From assembly GCA_022510425.1 (NCBI GenBank), contig JAFLTO010000006.1, positions 1 through 64,000 of the forward strand: 64,000 bases of DNA, in the 5' to 3' direction. Shown here piece by piece: positions 40,008 through 48,647 of this stretch (within the stretch, counting starts at the first letter, position 1; every line of letters starts with the position of its first letter). The stretch is from Muribaculaceae bacterium (lineage in GTDB: Bacteria; Bacteroidota; Bacteroidia; Bacteroidales; Muribaculaceae). A model generated the notes under the pieces. That model was given only the letters and a program-made list of their open reading frames with translations, did not search any database and was not told where the DNA came from. The position numbers and the translations under genes are program-made.

Positions 40008-42439
40008 AATATACAGGCGAATTCTATTCCATCGACAGCAGAGCCTACCGCATAGAGATAACCACTCCGTCTTCCGGAGCAGACCAGATCCTCAAGCTTT
40101 CCGGCACTCCGTTCGTGGCAAGCGTCAAAGGCGACGACAAGACCCTTTATTCCCCTATACGCTGCGGAGGGGCAACCGTAGGGATCCTTTCCGAGAACTA
40201 TATCTTCGACCTTTATTCAGGGCAGGCCAAGGGAGTGAAGGTGACGCTACATGAAGAGACACCTTCGGGCGATATCGTGAGATGGACGGGCTACGTATCC
40301 CCTACCGTATACGACCAAGGCTACGACGATTACCTTGAGGAAATAAGTCTTGATTGTGTCGACGGAGTGGCCGTACTGAAGGATATCCCTTTCAGAAGGG
40401 AGGAAAAAGACATAACCACTTTCCTTGACATCATAACCTACTGCCTCAAGGAGTCGGGATGCTTCAGGGCATTCTATATCTCGGACAACGTCCAGTTGAC
40501 AGCGGGCGGAACTGAACCGGTGATAGAGAAATTCCGCATCTCGACTTCCAATTTCTTCAGTCAGAAAAAAGACGTGAACCAGACAGACGATGACGTGGCC
40601 TGGAGCTGCTACGATGTGCTTTACCATATTCTCCAGTGGCTCGGCTATACTCTTACGGTGCATGGCGACGAGGTCTATATCGTCGACTATGACGCAGTGA
40701 CGAACCGGTATGACACCTATCACCGTTATTCCCTTGAAGACGGCAGCAGGCAATATGTCACGCTTTCGGCATCAAAGAAAATCAAGGGAGAGGATTATGC
40801 GGCCAACGGGACTAAACTCAGCCTTGACGAAGTCTACAACAAGGTGACGGTGAAAGATGAGTTCAACACCTATGACAATCTTTTGCCCCAGTTCGGCGAT
40901 ATCAACATTGAGACCAACGTAACCGGCGGAGCCGATTCAGCGGCACTTGCGCTTCCTCCTTCGGTAGAAAACAATATCCTCGGGAATTCATATGTATTTC
41001 ATTATACAATAAATCCGGGCTCTCACGATAGCCAGGAAGTGTTGCGAATAGTCAGATTCTATGATTCACCGGTATTCAATTTCCATAAATATTCCGGCAC
41101 CACTGACACTTCCGGAAATTCCTCACTTTGGGGTGAAGGCAACGTCAAGATCTCGTCCATGCTTGCTTCCAACGGGGCTTTCTATTTCAGGACCACCGAA
41201 GTGTTGGTTCCCTATGAAGACTTTTGGGCGTGGATGCTTGCGGAACCAAGCCTTTCAGCCAAAGACAGATGGGAAAGAATGGGAAGACTACTCGGCAAAG
41301 TGCCCGAGGATTCCGACTATTCCATGAAGCCAATGATCCTTTTCCGCAATTTCGGGACTAACCGCATCGGGCCCGGTGCCGGATCACCTCCTTATGCAAG
41401 GACCGATGATGATATTTCCAAGAAATATCCTTTCATGACACTCAAGAACCAGCCGTCCTCAATATTCGGAGGCTCCAACCATATAATAAGGATAAAAGGT
41501 TCTTTCCGCTATCATAACGATGAGTCGATTCCTTTCCCCCTGGTAGAGGTCAAGGATATACCATATGACGGCGACAAGAAATTCCGGGAAGAAGGTTTCA
41601 TCTGGTGCAAGGTCAAATGGGGTGCGAACTATTGGGACGGCAAGGGGTGGCAGTCTACCGATACTTGGTTCGAACTCTATTTCTGGGACCAGGAGACCTC
41701 ACCTTCCGATTTCAAGAATTCAGAAATCTATAATAAGGAATATAATTTCTGCCCCAATAAAAACTACCTTGCTTCACTTGGCGAAGACGGATATATCATC
41801 CCTGCGCCTCCCGATAATCTTCTTGAAGGCTCCGCAGAAATATCTTTCACCACACGTGACATGTGGGGAAAATCCCGCAGGGATCATTGGCATCCTAAAG
41901 GAACATTCGATGATAATCAATATTGCCGCACTTATTCGGGTAACGTCTTCCTAACGAATATAGCAGTCACTGCCGAGGTTTCTCCGGGACTTCTTTCCGA
42001 TGCAGACCTCGATTCCGATACCTGCTATACCAACGTCATAGACAACGGCTCGGTCTCCCCGATGAACGAGATATCTTTCAAGGTATGCACCGACGACGGC
42101 AAGAAACCTTCCTATTCATCGGTGGCTATTTCCGAAGGATCCTCCACAAAATTCGTCACCGTCACCTATAACAAGGCCCTGGTGTCAAGAGAGGCAGACA
42201 CTATAGGGTTCGACGGGTTCGGAGGCATCCTGCGTCAGGAAGAGCATATGGTCTTCAAGACCGCCTCCCACTATGAATCCCCCAAGGTGGTGTTTGAATG
42301 TACCCTCCATAACGAGGATTTCATGCCGTTCACCGTATTTACCGACGATTCCCTTGGAGGGCGAAGATTCGTGATCATGGAGAAAGAGACCGATTACCGG
42401 TCAAACTCTTCGACAATAAAAATAACCGAAAAAGAATAA
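40004..42439 (+). CDS. large tail tip/hub protein
   Basis: An 811-residue beta-rich protein opening with MKYTGEFYSIDSRAYRIEI, a start I associate with tail proteins of Bacteroidales siphophages. It overlaps the tape measure gene by 4 bp and precedes the collar-domain fibre, so a distal-tail or hub role is likely. Catalytic motifs are not evident. Confidence 0.7.
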   Translation: MKYTGEFYSIDSRAYRIEITTPSSGADQILKLSGTPFVASVKGDDKTLYSPIRCGGATVGILSENYIFDLYSGQAKGVKVTLHEETPSGDIVRWTGYVSPTVYDQGYDDYLEEISLDCVDGVAVLKDIPFRREEKDITTFLDIITYCLKESGCFRAFYISDNVQLTAGGTEPVIEKFRISTSNFFSQKKDVNQTDDDVAWSCYDVLYHILQWLGYTLTVHGDEVYIVDYDAVTNRYDTYHRYSLEDGSRQYVTLSASKKIKGEDYAANGTKLSLDEVYNKVTVKDEFNTYDNLLPQFGDINIETNVTGGADSAALALPPSVENNILGNSYVFHYTINPGSHDSQEVLRIVRFYDSPVFNFHKYSGTTDTSGNSSLWGEGNVKISSMLASNGAFYFRTTEVLVPYEDFWAWMLAEPSLSAKDRWERMGRLLGKVPEDSDYSMKPMILFRNFGTNRIGPGAGSPPYARTDDDISKKYPFMTLKNQPSSIFGGSNHIIRIKGSFRYHNDESIPFPLVEVKDIPYDGDKKFREEGFIWCKVKWGANYWDGKGWQSTDTWFELYFWDQETSPSDFKNSEIYNKEYNFCPNKNYLASLGEDGYIIPAPPDNLLEGSAEISFTTRDMWGKSRRDHWHPKGTFDDNQYCRTYSGNVFLTNIAVTAEVSPGLLSDADLDSDTCYTNVIDNGSVSPMNEISFKVCTDDGKKPSYSSVAISEGSSTKFVTVTYNKALVSREADTIGFDGFGGILRQEEHMVFKTASHYESPKVVFECTLHNEDFMPFTVFTDDSLGGRRFVIMEKETDYRSNSSTIKITEKE

Positions 42440-42485
42440 CGGGAAGGGCTTTTCCATAAGGCCTTCACTTAAAACTAAAAACTCT

Positions 42486-43325
42486 ATGAGGCTTAACAAA
42501 TATTCGGAAACCAAATCAGGAATCACCGTCGGAAGCTTTGCAGACGCTAAAGCTTCTTCCCCCGGGGGTTCGGGCGGTTCAACATCAAGGACAACACTCG
42601 ACCGCCTTATCTGGGGACAACAAGACAACGGAGAGGACGTTGACGGCGACATGCAGATCGGCGGCAATGTGTTCATAGGCGAGGTGGAATACGATGAGGA
42701 TGAGAACCTTCTTCCTCCGCCCCATGAATTCCCTTCAGAGGAAGGCAACCTGTTTGCATCTTCTTCGGTGGCTTCTCCGGAAGTCTACGGAGAAAATCTG
42801 TTCCTTGATATCAACGGAACAAAGACCAACCTTCTGGACCTTCTTATGCCAGTCGGCTCTATCATCATGTTCAACGGTGCAAGCGACATTCCCCCTAACT
42901 GGGCCGTGTGCGACGGCACCAATGGCACTCCCAATCTCAAGGATAAATTCATCAAGGGAGTTACGGCAAAGAATGATGTGGGGAAAACCGGAGGCTCATC
43001 TTCTGTGACACTTTCCGTTGAGAACATGCCCAAGCATTCCCACGCTGCCACATCATCATCATCGGGGGCTGATCTGGATGATTATAAAGGCAAGCTCATT
43101 CCGGCTCTCGATACTGTCTATGCGGCAGTGTTCGACTGGGGAGGCGACCGCAACTATTGTCTTTTCGCCGGTGTCACACCTGACGAAAACGGCTTGATCG
43201 GTATTCCGATCGAGCAGTTCGGAAGCACGGGATTTTCAACCACCATAGGTGAAACCGGGGAAGGCAAGTCATTCGGTATCGAGCCTCCTTTCTATTCACT
43301 TATCTATATAATGAGGATAAAATAA
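42486..43325 (+). CDS. tail fibre with phage tail-collar domain
   Basis: A 279-residue protein. After a Gly/Ser-rich start, the segment VGSIIMFNGASDIPPNWAVC and GTPNLKDKFIKG (residues about 128-165) is the Tail_Collar domain; a Ser-rich region and a compact end (EPPFYSLIYIMRI) follow, as in other collar fibres. It probably sits at the tail tip. Confidence 0.85.
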   Translation: MRLNKYSETKSGITVGSFADAKASSPGGSGGSTSRTTLDRLIWGQQDNGEDVDGDMQIGGNVFIGEVEYDEDENLLPPPHEFPSEEGNLFASSSVASPEVYGENLFLDINGTKTNLLDLLMPVGSIIMFNGASDIPPNWAVCDGTNGTPNLKDKFIKGVTAKNDVGKTGGSSSVTLSVENMPKHSHAATSSSSGADLDDYKGKLIPALDTVYAAVFDWGGDRNYCLFAGVTPDENGLIGIPIEQFGSTGFSTTIGETGEGKSFGIEPPFYSLIYIMRIK

Positions 43326-43346
43326 ACCCTCCGTTATCCCCTTTCA

Positions 43347-43358
43347 GGTGTCTTTATG
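43347..43358 (+). promoter_or_regulatory. late-motif copy 2
   Basis: GGTGTCTTTATG; the ATG of the motif is the start of the holin-like gene. Confidence 0.55.
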
Positions 43359-43694
43359 ATAAAAGACATGGATTCAATGAAGTGGGATAATCATACCAAA
43401 GAAATAATAGCTTATTTCATGGCCTTCCTTTCCTTCGGGATAGGTTACGGCCTGACCATAGCAGGCTTCTGCGTGGAGCCGCGGGGAGAGGTGCACGGCT
43501 CTGTACTTGCAGTGCTCGGCGAGGCGCTCGCATTCGCCGGTTCCATACTCGGGATCTCTATGTATATAAAATCAGAGTTCCGCACCATGAAGAAACACCT
43601 ATCCGATTCCGTGAACAAAAAATTCCTCGAACTCACCGAAGATCAACTGACGCGTGAACCCGCATCCGAACCTCCCCCTCAAAACGATAACTGA
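43356..43694 (+). CDS. holin-like two-helix membrane protein
   Basis: A 112-residue protein with two transmembrane helices (about 17-38 and 50-70) separated by a short loop, and a charged C-terminus. Size, topology and late position suit a class II holin; no sequence family proves it. It is the last gene of the rightward late block. Confidence 0.6.
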   Translation: MIKDMDSMKWDNHTKEIIAYFMAFLSFGIGYGLTIAGFCVEPRGEVHGSVLAVLGEALAFAGSILGISMYIKSEFRTMKKHLSDSVNKKFLELTEDQLTREPASEPPPQNDN

Positions 43695-43703
43695 TTCCAA
43701 TAA

Positions 43704-43737
43704 AAAGAGTCGCGACACACACGAGCCGCGACTCTTT
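43704..43737. terminator. terminator between converging late operons
   Basis: An 11-bp stem (AAAGAGTCGCG at 43704-43714, CGCGACTCTTT at 43727-43737) with 12-nt loop. The - strand product ends in TTTTTATT, and the + strand in a shorter T run, so it can serve both directions. Confidence 0.88.
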
Positions 43738-43761
43738 CGTTAAAGAAGACGGAGATTGAAG

Positions 43762-44343
43762 TTATTTCTTGGCTGTGGCAGTTTCCACTGTTGCGGTTTC
43801 CACCGCTTTTGATCCCTGAGCAAGATTCATCGGTGCTGTGGCGGCTTTCTCTATCCCTTTGCCCATTTTCTGGAGGTTGCCGCATCCTTTGAACGATACG
43901 GTGTAGGTGGCTTTCTCACCATTGTCGGCCGTTACATTCAATGATGTTATCAAAGCCTTGCCGTGATATTGGTTGGTGGCATCGCAGGTCCATCCGCCCT
44001 CGGGAGCCTCGAAAACGTCTGCAAGTTTCTTGGTGTAGTCGATGTTGTTGGTCTGAAGCGAGAAGGCTATTTCCACCGGAGTGCGGCTCAGGAAGATTTC
44101 CATGAGGTCGTTGGCGGATGCCCCGTTTTCCGCAGAATCGCTCATAAGGTTGTTGGAAGACATGTCCCAGCTCATAAGTCCCGCCTCGGCGTTTTCCCAC
44201 ATGCCGTTGCCGTTGTCTTTTGTGGAAGTGTCTTTCGTGTTCATGTTCACGTTCATCTGATGGCTTGTGGCGTAGGCTATGCTCTTGAGTTTGCCTCCCA
44301 CCGTCACGAATACCATTAGATCCGAACCGTTAAGTGTTGCCAT
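43762..44343 (-). CDS. major tail tube protein (TP901-1 type)
   Basis: A 193-residue protein with the order MATLNGSDLMVFV, AYATSHQMNVNMN, TKDNGNGMWENAEAGLMSWDMSSNNL that typifies tail tube proteins of this group, then an Ala/Thr-rich tail. It should form the tube around the tape measure protein. Note that the tube gene is on the strand opposite to the chaperone and tape measure genes. Confidence 0.85.
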   Translation of the reverse strand: MATLNGSDLMVFVTVGGKLKSIAYATSHQMNVNMNTKDTSTKDNGNGMWENAEAGLMSWDMSSNNLMSDSAENGASANDLMEIFLSRTPVEIAFSLQTNNIDYTKKLADVFEAPEGGWTCDATNQYHGKALITSLNVTADNGEKATYTVSFKGCGNLQKMGKGIEKAATAPMNLAQGSKAVETATVETATAKK

Positions 44344-44372
44344 TTTCTTTATCTGTTTAAGGGTTAATAATT

Positions 44373-44762
44373 CTATTTTCCGTTAGAAGTGTCGAGTGTA
44401 ATGGAGAAAAAGAGCTGCTGCACATATGCGTCGTCGCCATACTCCTCCACCGCGTTTGTCATCGTTATATCCTCTATGAGTTTGTCATCCCATCTGCCTC
44501 TGAGCCCGTCAAGCCGGTCTTTCACACGTTGTGCGAGATCTATGCTGCGGATATAGGTCGGAGCCACTACGGCTATCACGATATTGATGGTCTCTTCATA
44601 ATTGAACCGGTCTTTGGTATCCCTGCCTTGATAGCCGGCACGTCTGTAGACACAGAATTCCGTGGGGTTGCCCGTGGCCACACAAGGATAAACGGGAGCT
44701 ATCCCGTCAAGACGCGCCTTCAGCATCGTCCCTATCCAAAGTGAGTCATTCAGTAGGTTCAT
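44373..44762 (-). CDS. tail completion/terminator protein
   Basis: A 129-residue protein similar in position and pattern (LNDSLWIGTMLKARLDGIAPVYP, then FSITLDTSN) to DUF3168-like tail completion proteins. It overlaps the next upstream gene by 4 bp and would cap the tail where it meets the head. Confidence 0.7.
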   Translation of the reverse strand: MNLLNDSLWIGTMLKARLDGIAPVYPCVATGNPTEFCVYRRAGYQGRDTKDRFNYEETINIVIAVVAPTYIRSIDLAQRVKDRLDGLRGRWDDKLIEDITMTNAVEEYGDDAYVQQLFFSITLDTSNGK

Positions 44763-45286
44763 CTCAATAATTGTTGAAGTTCTTTTGTCAGTTCCGTTTT
44801 AATTATTCCCGTAACCTTTTCCATATCCTTTTCCCTTGCTTCCTGAAAGAAATCAAGAGCTTTTATGCGGCCCCGGTTAGTGCCTGCCTTGTAGAAATTC
44901 TCCTTGCCTTTCTTGCGGTAGAGGTAACGTTTGTCACCTTTTGTCCTGCCGCGTTCGCGGTCTTTTGCCCCGGTGCGTTTGAGTTTCCTTTCCTTGGTTC
45001 CGAGCTCGAACCACTTGAGTCGGAAATCACCGTAGAGAGACACCCGGACCTCGATATATTGCTGATCTTCCTTTAGCGTGATACCCTTAAGCATCGGCCT
45101 CCGGTGATGGTTGGTGGAAGAAGCCCCTTTACCGAGTTTCTTTCTAAGCTGCACCTTGGTGTCTGCCTGAAGTTTCTCTCCGCCTTTCTTCAGAGCCTTC
45201 AGCACTAAATCGGACCGAATTCCATTCTGAAGACGGGAGAATATCTCCACCAATGATTTATCTTCAATTCTTAGGTTGTCGTTCAT
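44759..45286 (-). CDS. HK97 gp10-like neck protein
   Basis: A 175-residue basic protein: SRLQNGIRSDLVLKALKKGGEKLQADTKVQLRKKLG is the start of the HK97 gp10 family, with further Arg/Lys-rich segments. It belongs to the head-tail joining set and overlaps both neighbours by 4 bp. Confidence 0.8.
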   Translation of the reverse strand: MNDNLRIEDKSLVEIFSRLQNGIRSDLVLKALKKGGEKLQADTKVQLRKKLGKGASSTNHHRRPMLKGITLKEDQQYIEVRVSLYGDFRLKWFELGTKERKLKRTGAKDRERGRTKGDKRYLYRKKGKENFYKAGTNRGRIKALDFFQEAREKDMEKVTGIIKTELTKELQQLLR

Positions 45287-45603
45287 AGTGTCTGCGCCCT
45301 GATGTAGAGTATCCTCGTTTCCGGTTCCGTCTCAAGACTCACGATCACAAACTTCTTGCCGGCATAGTGCACGATATCGCCTTCAGAAATCTTTGCCTGA
45401 TAATGGAGCCACACGATGAAAGTGGCATCATAGGAAAACACCACCTCCATGTTTGAGGTCTCCCTTCTGCCGCTGCGCCATTGCACTTCGGCCCGAACAG
45501 CCATATTGCTGACGGATGCACGCAACTCTTCACCGGTGATGTTCTCTTCCGATTCCACCGTATGCTCTATCACGATCCTTTTATTGAGTCTTCCCGCCAT
45601 CAT
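45283..45603 (-). CDS. head-tail adaptor (head closure protein)
   Basis: A 106-residue beta-rich protein of the SPP1 gp16/HK97 type: GRLNKRIVIEH, VRAEVQWRSGRRE, FIVWLHYQAKISEGDIVHYAGKKF. It closes the portal after packaging. ATG codons at 45603 and 45600 are both possible starts. Confidence 0.82.
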   Translation of the reverse strand: MMAGRLNKRIVIEHTVESEENITGEELRASVSNMAVRAEVQWRSGRRETSNMEVVFSYDATFIVWLHYQAKISEGDIVHYAGKKFVIVSLETEPETRILYIRAQTL

Positions 45604-45908
45604 CCTATCGCATGTTTTCTATAAGGTGCTATCAGCTGGTCGTAGAAAGGAATGCTCCTCACGTTTTGCACCGTGATGCTCTCACGGAAATTGTAAGCGG
45701 TGCCCACCAGAAGTTTTATGGCATGCCGCAGGCTCGATGCGAGTTCGCCGGTGCGCTCATCCAGGCAATCCGAAAGGCTCCGGTTGATCTCTCCGCTTAA
45801 TGCATCTTCGGCCATTTCGATCAGAGTAAGGATATAGCCGTCGTCTTCCTTGAAGAGTTCGTCATCGATATTCAGATGAGCCTTGGCTTCCTTGAGTGTG
45901 ATATACAT
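45600..45908 (-). CDS. head-tail connector (gp6-like)
   Basis: A 102-residue helical protein, YITLKEAKAHLNIDDELFKEDD followed by ILTLIEMAEDALSGEIN, the gp6/gp15-like connector pattern. First gene of the neck operon, 17 bp after a late-motif copy. Confidence 0.85.
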   Translation of the reverse strand: MYITLKEAKAHLNIDDELFKEDDGYILTLIEMAEDALSGEINRSLSDCLDERTGELASSLRHAIKLLVGTAYNFRESITVQNVRSIPFYDQLIAPYRKHAIG

Positions 45909-45925
45909 TCCTTAATCCTTTTATC

Positions 45926-45937
45926 CATAAAGACACC
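45926..45937 (-). promoter_or_regulatory. late-motif copy 3
   Basis: GGTGTCTTTATG on the - strand, directly after the capsid terminator and before the connector genes. Its embedded ATG is out of frame with the connector gene, so the motif is conserved for another reason than translation. Confidence 0.6.
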
Positions 45938-45946
45938 AAAAACAGG

Positions 45947-45970
45947 AAAGGAGACATCGCTGTCTCCTTT
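45947..45970. terminator. terminator after the capsid gene
   Basis: A perfect 10-bp stem (45947-45956 with 45961-45970) with a 4-nt loop; on the - strand it is followed by TCCTGTTTTT. Separates capsid from connector transcription. Confidence 0.85.
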
Positions 45971-45994
45971 AATCCCGAATCGAATTATGGACGG

Positions 45995-47743
45995 TTATTT
46001 CAATACTTTCTTAACGAAGGCTTCCGGACGTGATACCACATAGTCGAACCAAGCGTTTACGTGAAGCACGATCTGTGCCTTGTTGGCTCTTGTGTACGGG
46101 TCAACCACGATATCAACCGCACCGAATGATCCTACATAAAGGTTGCTCCAGTCGCCAAGTATCACTCCTTTAGGTTTCATGAAACCTGTGCTGATAGCCG
46201 GAACCCCAAGAACCTCATTGTTCTGCATCACCATAAGGCCGCTTCCGGCATCAATCTTGGTGGTGCGCATTAAGGCTTTTGTGCGCGGAGAGATCACATA
46301 TTTCTTTTCGCCTGTGATCTTGGCTGACTCGAGGTCGGCTTCCCAGTCAACAACGCTCTGGAAGTTGAATGCCCCAGTTTCTGCATTTACTCCGTGCATC
46401 AAACCTTCAGGGCGTGTGTCGGTGGCTTCCTTATCACCTAAAATGGTTGCCTGGAGACAATTCGATATACTCTTTATAAGGTCTTGGCGGATAAGTGCCT
46501 CGGCACTGGGCGAAGTCTGAATGAGGAACTGTTTTGAAATCGGGAGCGAAACAGCTATACGTTTCGGCGACATCTTGATAGTCTTGAATTTACCGGCTAC
46601 TTCTTTAGCTGTCTCTATTTCTGAGGCCCAATCAGCTTCTACTCCGCTGTAGAGTGGAATTTCCACGTTTCCGGTGAGATTGAGCATCCTTGCACCGACA
46701 TCGCTAAGGAACGATTGGTCATAGAGCGGTCCCAAAATGTCGAACAATTCGGTTGGAACTACTTCACCACCCATACCTGCCACCTTTTCGGCCGGAGTCT
46801 GTGATGCTATGATACCGTTAGGATTGTCTTCGAATCTCTGTTCCTTATTATATTCAAGAGGAAGAAGGATAGATCCGCGGAAATCGACTCCTGCTTTACG
46901 CGCTTCATCACGTCCCCTTTCAATTACATATGATGCCGCATCATCGAACGGCTGATTCTCGACCGCACTGCGGATCGCTCTCAATAATGAAAATTTCTCT
47001 TTCTTCATCTGTTTATGTGGTGTTTGATTATTATTCCTTTTTTTCACATCTTCATTCACGGGAGGTTGCACGTTCCTGTCCTCCTCATTGTCTTTATTCT
47101 CCTTGGTCTCTTCAGGTCCTTCATCCTTTTTTTCTTCTCCGGATTTTTCCTCCTTTTCTTCCTCGGGATCCTTTTCTTCCTCTTCTTTTGATTCTTCGGA
47201 AGATCTTTTCTCCAAGCTTTCCTTATAAGCATCCAATCCTCGGGAATCCACCTCCACTGATGTGGCGAGATATGCGGGATTGTAAACCGGGGAAACGTCG
47301 AACAGTTGTCCGAACTGTTTTATCGTCCTTAGATAACCTTCCCCTTCTTTCTGCCATTCTTCTGCCTCTACGGTGAAGGCGAAGGAAGAACCAGTTATGT
47401 CACCTCGCTTCACTCCCTCGAGTACTTCATCACCTAATTGAGTGTTCGGGGCATCGAATGAATATCTCAGACCTTTGTCATCTACTTCAAGCTTGAGACT
47501 GCCTCCTCCGTTGCGGAAACGTGCCAGCACTCCCCTGTTTATATCGTGGTTTAGCAGTGCCATCACGTCACTGCGTTCCAACACTCCTTCCACTGCTTCG
47601 GGGGAAATCACTTCAGTGAAACCTCCCAGATCTTCACTCCGGGTGTTGAATACAAGGGCATAGCCCTCTATGTGTCTTGAGTCGCCTTCGGTAGCCGCCC
47701 GCAGCTCGAGGGGACTCGTTATGTTGCGTCTTTCCCTTTTCAT
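45995..47743 (-). CDS. prohead protease-major capsid protein fusion (HK97 type)
   Basis: A 582-residue fusion. Residues 1-175 are an HK97-type prohead protease with the catalytic histidine in LLNHD (66) and serine in ITGSSFAF (119/120). A low-complexity Glu/Lys linker (about 175-235) follows, then the HK97-fold major capsid protein from about 246: VVPTELFDIL, LPISKQFLIQTSPSAEALI, GDWSNLYVGSFGAVDIVVD. The linker may act as the scaffolding delta-domain. The protease must cut itself off during maturation. Many phages encode the two parts separately. Confidence 0.9.
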   Translation of the reverse strand: MKRERRNITSPLELRAATEGDSRHIEGYALVFNTRSEDLGGFTEVISPEAVEGVLERSDVMALLNHDINRGVLARFRNGGGSLKLEVDDKGLRYSFDAPNTQLGDEVLEGVKRGDITGSSFAFTVEAEEWQKEGEGYLRTIKQFGQLFDVSPVYNPAYLATSVEVDSRGLDAYKESLEKRSSEESKEEEEKDPEEEKEEKSGEEKKDEGPEETKENKDNEEDRNVQPPVNEDVKKRNNNQTPHKQMKKEKFSLLRAIRSAVENQPFDDAASYVIERGRDEARKAGVDFRGSILLPLEYNKEQRFEDNPNGIIASQTPAEKVAGMGGEVVPTELFDILGPLYDQSFLSDVGARMLNLTGNVEIPLYSGVEADWASEIETAKEVAGKFKTIKMSPKRIAVSLPISKQFLIQTSPSAEALIRQDLIKSISNCLQATILGDKEATDTRPEGLMHGVNAETGAFNFQSVVDWEADLESAKITGEKKYVISPRTKALMRTTKIDAGSGLMVMQNNEVLGVPAISTGFMKPKGVILGDWSNLYVGSFGAVDIVVDPYTRANKAQIVLHVNAWFDYVVSRPEAFVKKVLK

Positions 47744-47747
47744 ATCT

Positions 47748-47758
47748 ATAAAGACACC
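47748..47758 (-). promoter_or_regulatory. late-motif copy 4
   Basis: GGTGTCTTTATA form, ending 4 bp before the capsid start codon and preceded by GGAAGTTA; the portal copy has a similar GGAAGTAT in the same place. Confidence 0.6.
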
Positions 47759-47782
47759 TAACTTCCGAAAACGAAAAAAAAA

Positions 47783-47800
47783 CCGCCCTTCTCAGAGCGG
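47783..47800 (-). terminator. terminator after hicB
   Basis: CCGC/GCGG stem with additional inner pairing, followed on the - strand by nine T. Confidence 0.75.
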
Positions 47801-47837
47801 CCTAAACAGGCAGATGTCGTCAAACATAAAGGTCCGG

Positions 47838-48257
47838 CTATGAAAAAGCCAAAGCCTCCCTGCCTATCTTGTGTAATCCTTCGATTATTTTCTCTCTCTT
47901 GTCGGGACGTGCCTTCTTCTCTCCGGTGGCGTAATGTGAGAGCTGCTTCTTGTTTATCCCGCAGGCATCGCTGATTGCTGACAAAGTGGTGAATCTCTCT
48001 GCATCCCTCAATATAGCCGGGACATCAAGGATATACATAATCTCAAAATCACCCTCCTTGATATAATCGGGCAGTATATCACCATCTTCGATGCACCCTT
48101 CAATATGGAATTTTAGCCCTTCCGCGAATCCCTTTTTCAATTCTTCCAACGTCTTTGCTGTCTCCACAACGGTTCCGTTGATTTCTTCTCCTGATAAAGA
48201 ACAACAGAAATTATGATCTGTCCATCCGACATGTACGAGTAATTTTCTTCTTTCCAT
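47838..48257 (-). CDS. hicB: HicB-type antitoxin
   Basis: A 139-residue protein with a HicB-like N-terminal domain (LLVHVGWTDHNFCCSL, TAKTLEELKKGFAEGLKFHIEG) and a C-terminal XRE-type helix-turn-helix (LSAISDACGINKKQLSHYATGEKKA). It would neutralise HicA and repress the pair. It lies 39 bp after hicA. Confidence 0.88.
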   Translation of the reverse strand: MERRKLLVHVGWTDHNFCCSLSGEEINGTVVETAKTLEELKKGFAEGLKFHIEGCIEDGDILPDYIKEGDFEIMYILDVPAILRDAERFTTLSAISDACGINKKQLSHYATGEKKARPDKREKIIEGLHKIGREALAFS

Positions 48258-48296
48258 AAATCTCCACTTCCTTTCTTAACTCTTTTCGGGGTGGTA

Positions 48297-48500
48297 TTAT
48301 TTCCACCCCGCTTGTTTCCATATGCTATTCAGTGTAAATTGGTCTATATCTTCGTTGTCTTTCTTGTTGATTGTAACCTTTCCTTTCTTGGTCGGGTGCT
48401 TATATTGTTTGTGGCTTCCTCCGGTTCTTTTATTTTTAAGTTGATACCACCCGTCTTTTTCCAACAGTGCTATCACCTCCTTTGCTTTCATCTTTTTCAT
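48297..48500 (-). CDS. hicA: HicA-type mRNA interferase toxin
   Basis: A 67-residue toxin: KAKEVIALLEKDGWYQLKNKRTGGSHKQYKHP contains the catalytic histidine in GGSHKQ. I set the start at 48500 because the promoter for the pair lies at 48527-48557, which rules out the longer frame. HicA cleaves mRNA; the pair may stabilise the prophage or act in phage-phage conflict. Confidence 0.9.
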   Translation of the reverse strand: MKKMKAKEVIALLEKDGWYQLKNKRTGGSHKQYKHPTKKGKVTINKKDNEDIDQFTLNSIWKQAGWK

Positions 48501-48526
48501 AAACTTTTCCTTTATGTTTGACAATA

Positions 48527-48557
48527 CAAAGGTAGTTATTTTTCTACTTATTTCCAA
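48527..48557 (-). promoter_or_regulatory. host-type promoter of hicAB
   Basis: On the - strand TTG (48557-48555) and TACCTTTG (48534-48527) with a 20-bp spacer. Independent of the late motifs, so the pair can be expressed in the lysogen. Confidence 0.75.
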
Positions 48558-48580
48558 ATTATTTAAAAAAAATAATAATC

Positions 48581-48607
48581 AAAAAGACCCTCTTTCCCAA
48601 GAGAGCC
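48581..48607 (-). terminator. terminator before hicAB
   Basis: A 7-bp stem with two wobble pairs (48586-48592 with 48601-48607) followed on the - strand by five T; ends transcription of the spanin gene before the hicAB promoter. Confidence 0.7.
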
Positions 48608-48647
48608 TTTCCTTCTTAACCAATAAATCTATTTCTCATGAAAAAAT

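Noticed and set aside
48297-48557. Longer 86-residue HicA starting at 48557
   Set aside because: The hicAB promoter lies at 48527-48557, inside the extra N-terminal codons, so the start at 48500 is right.
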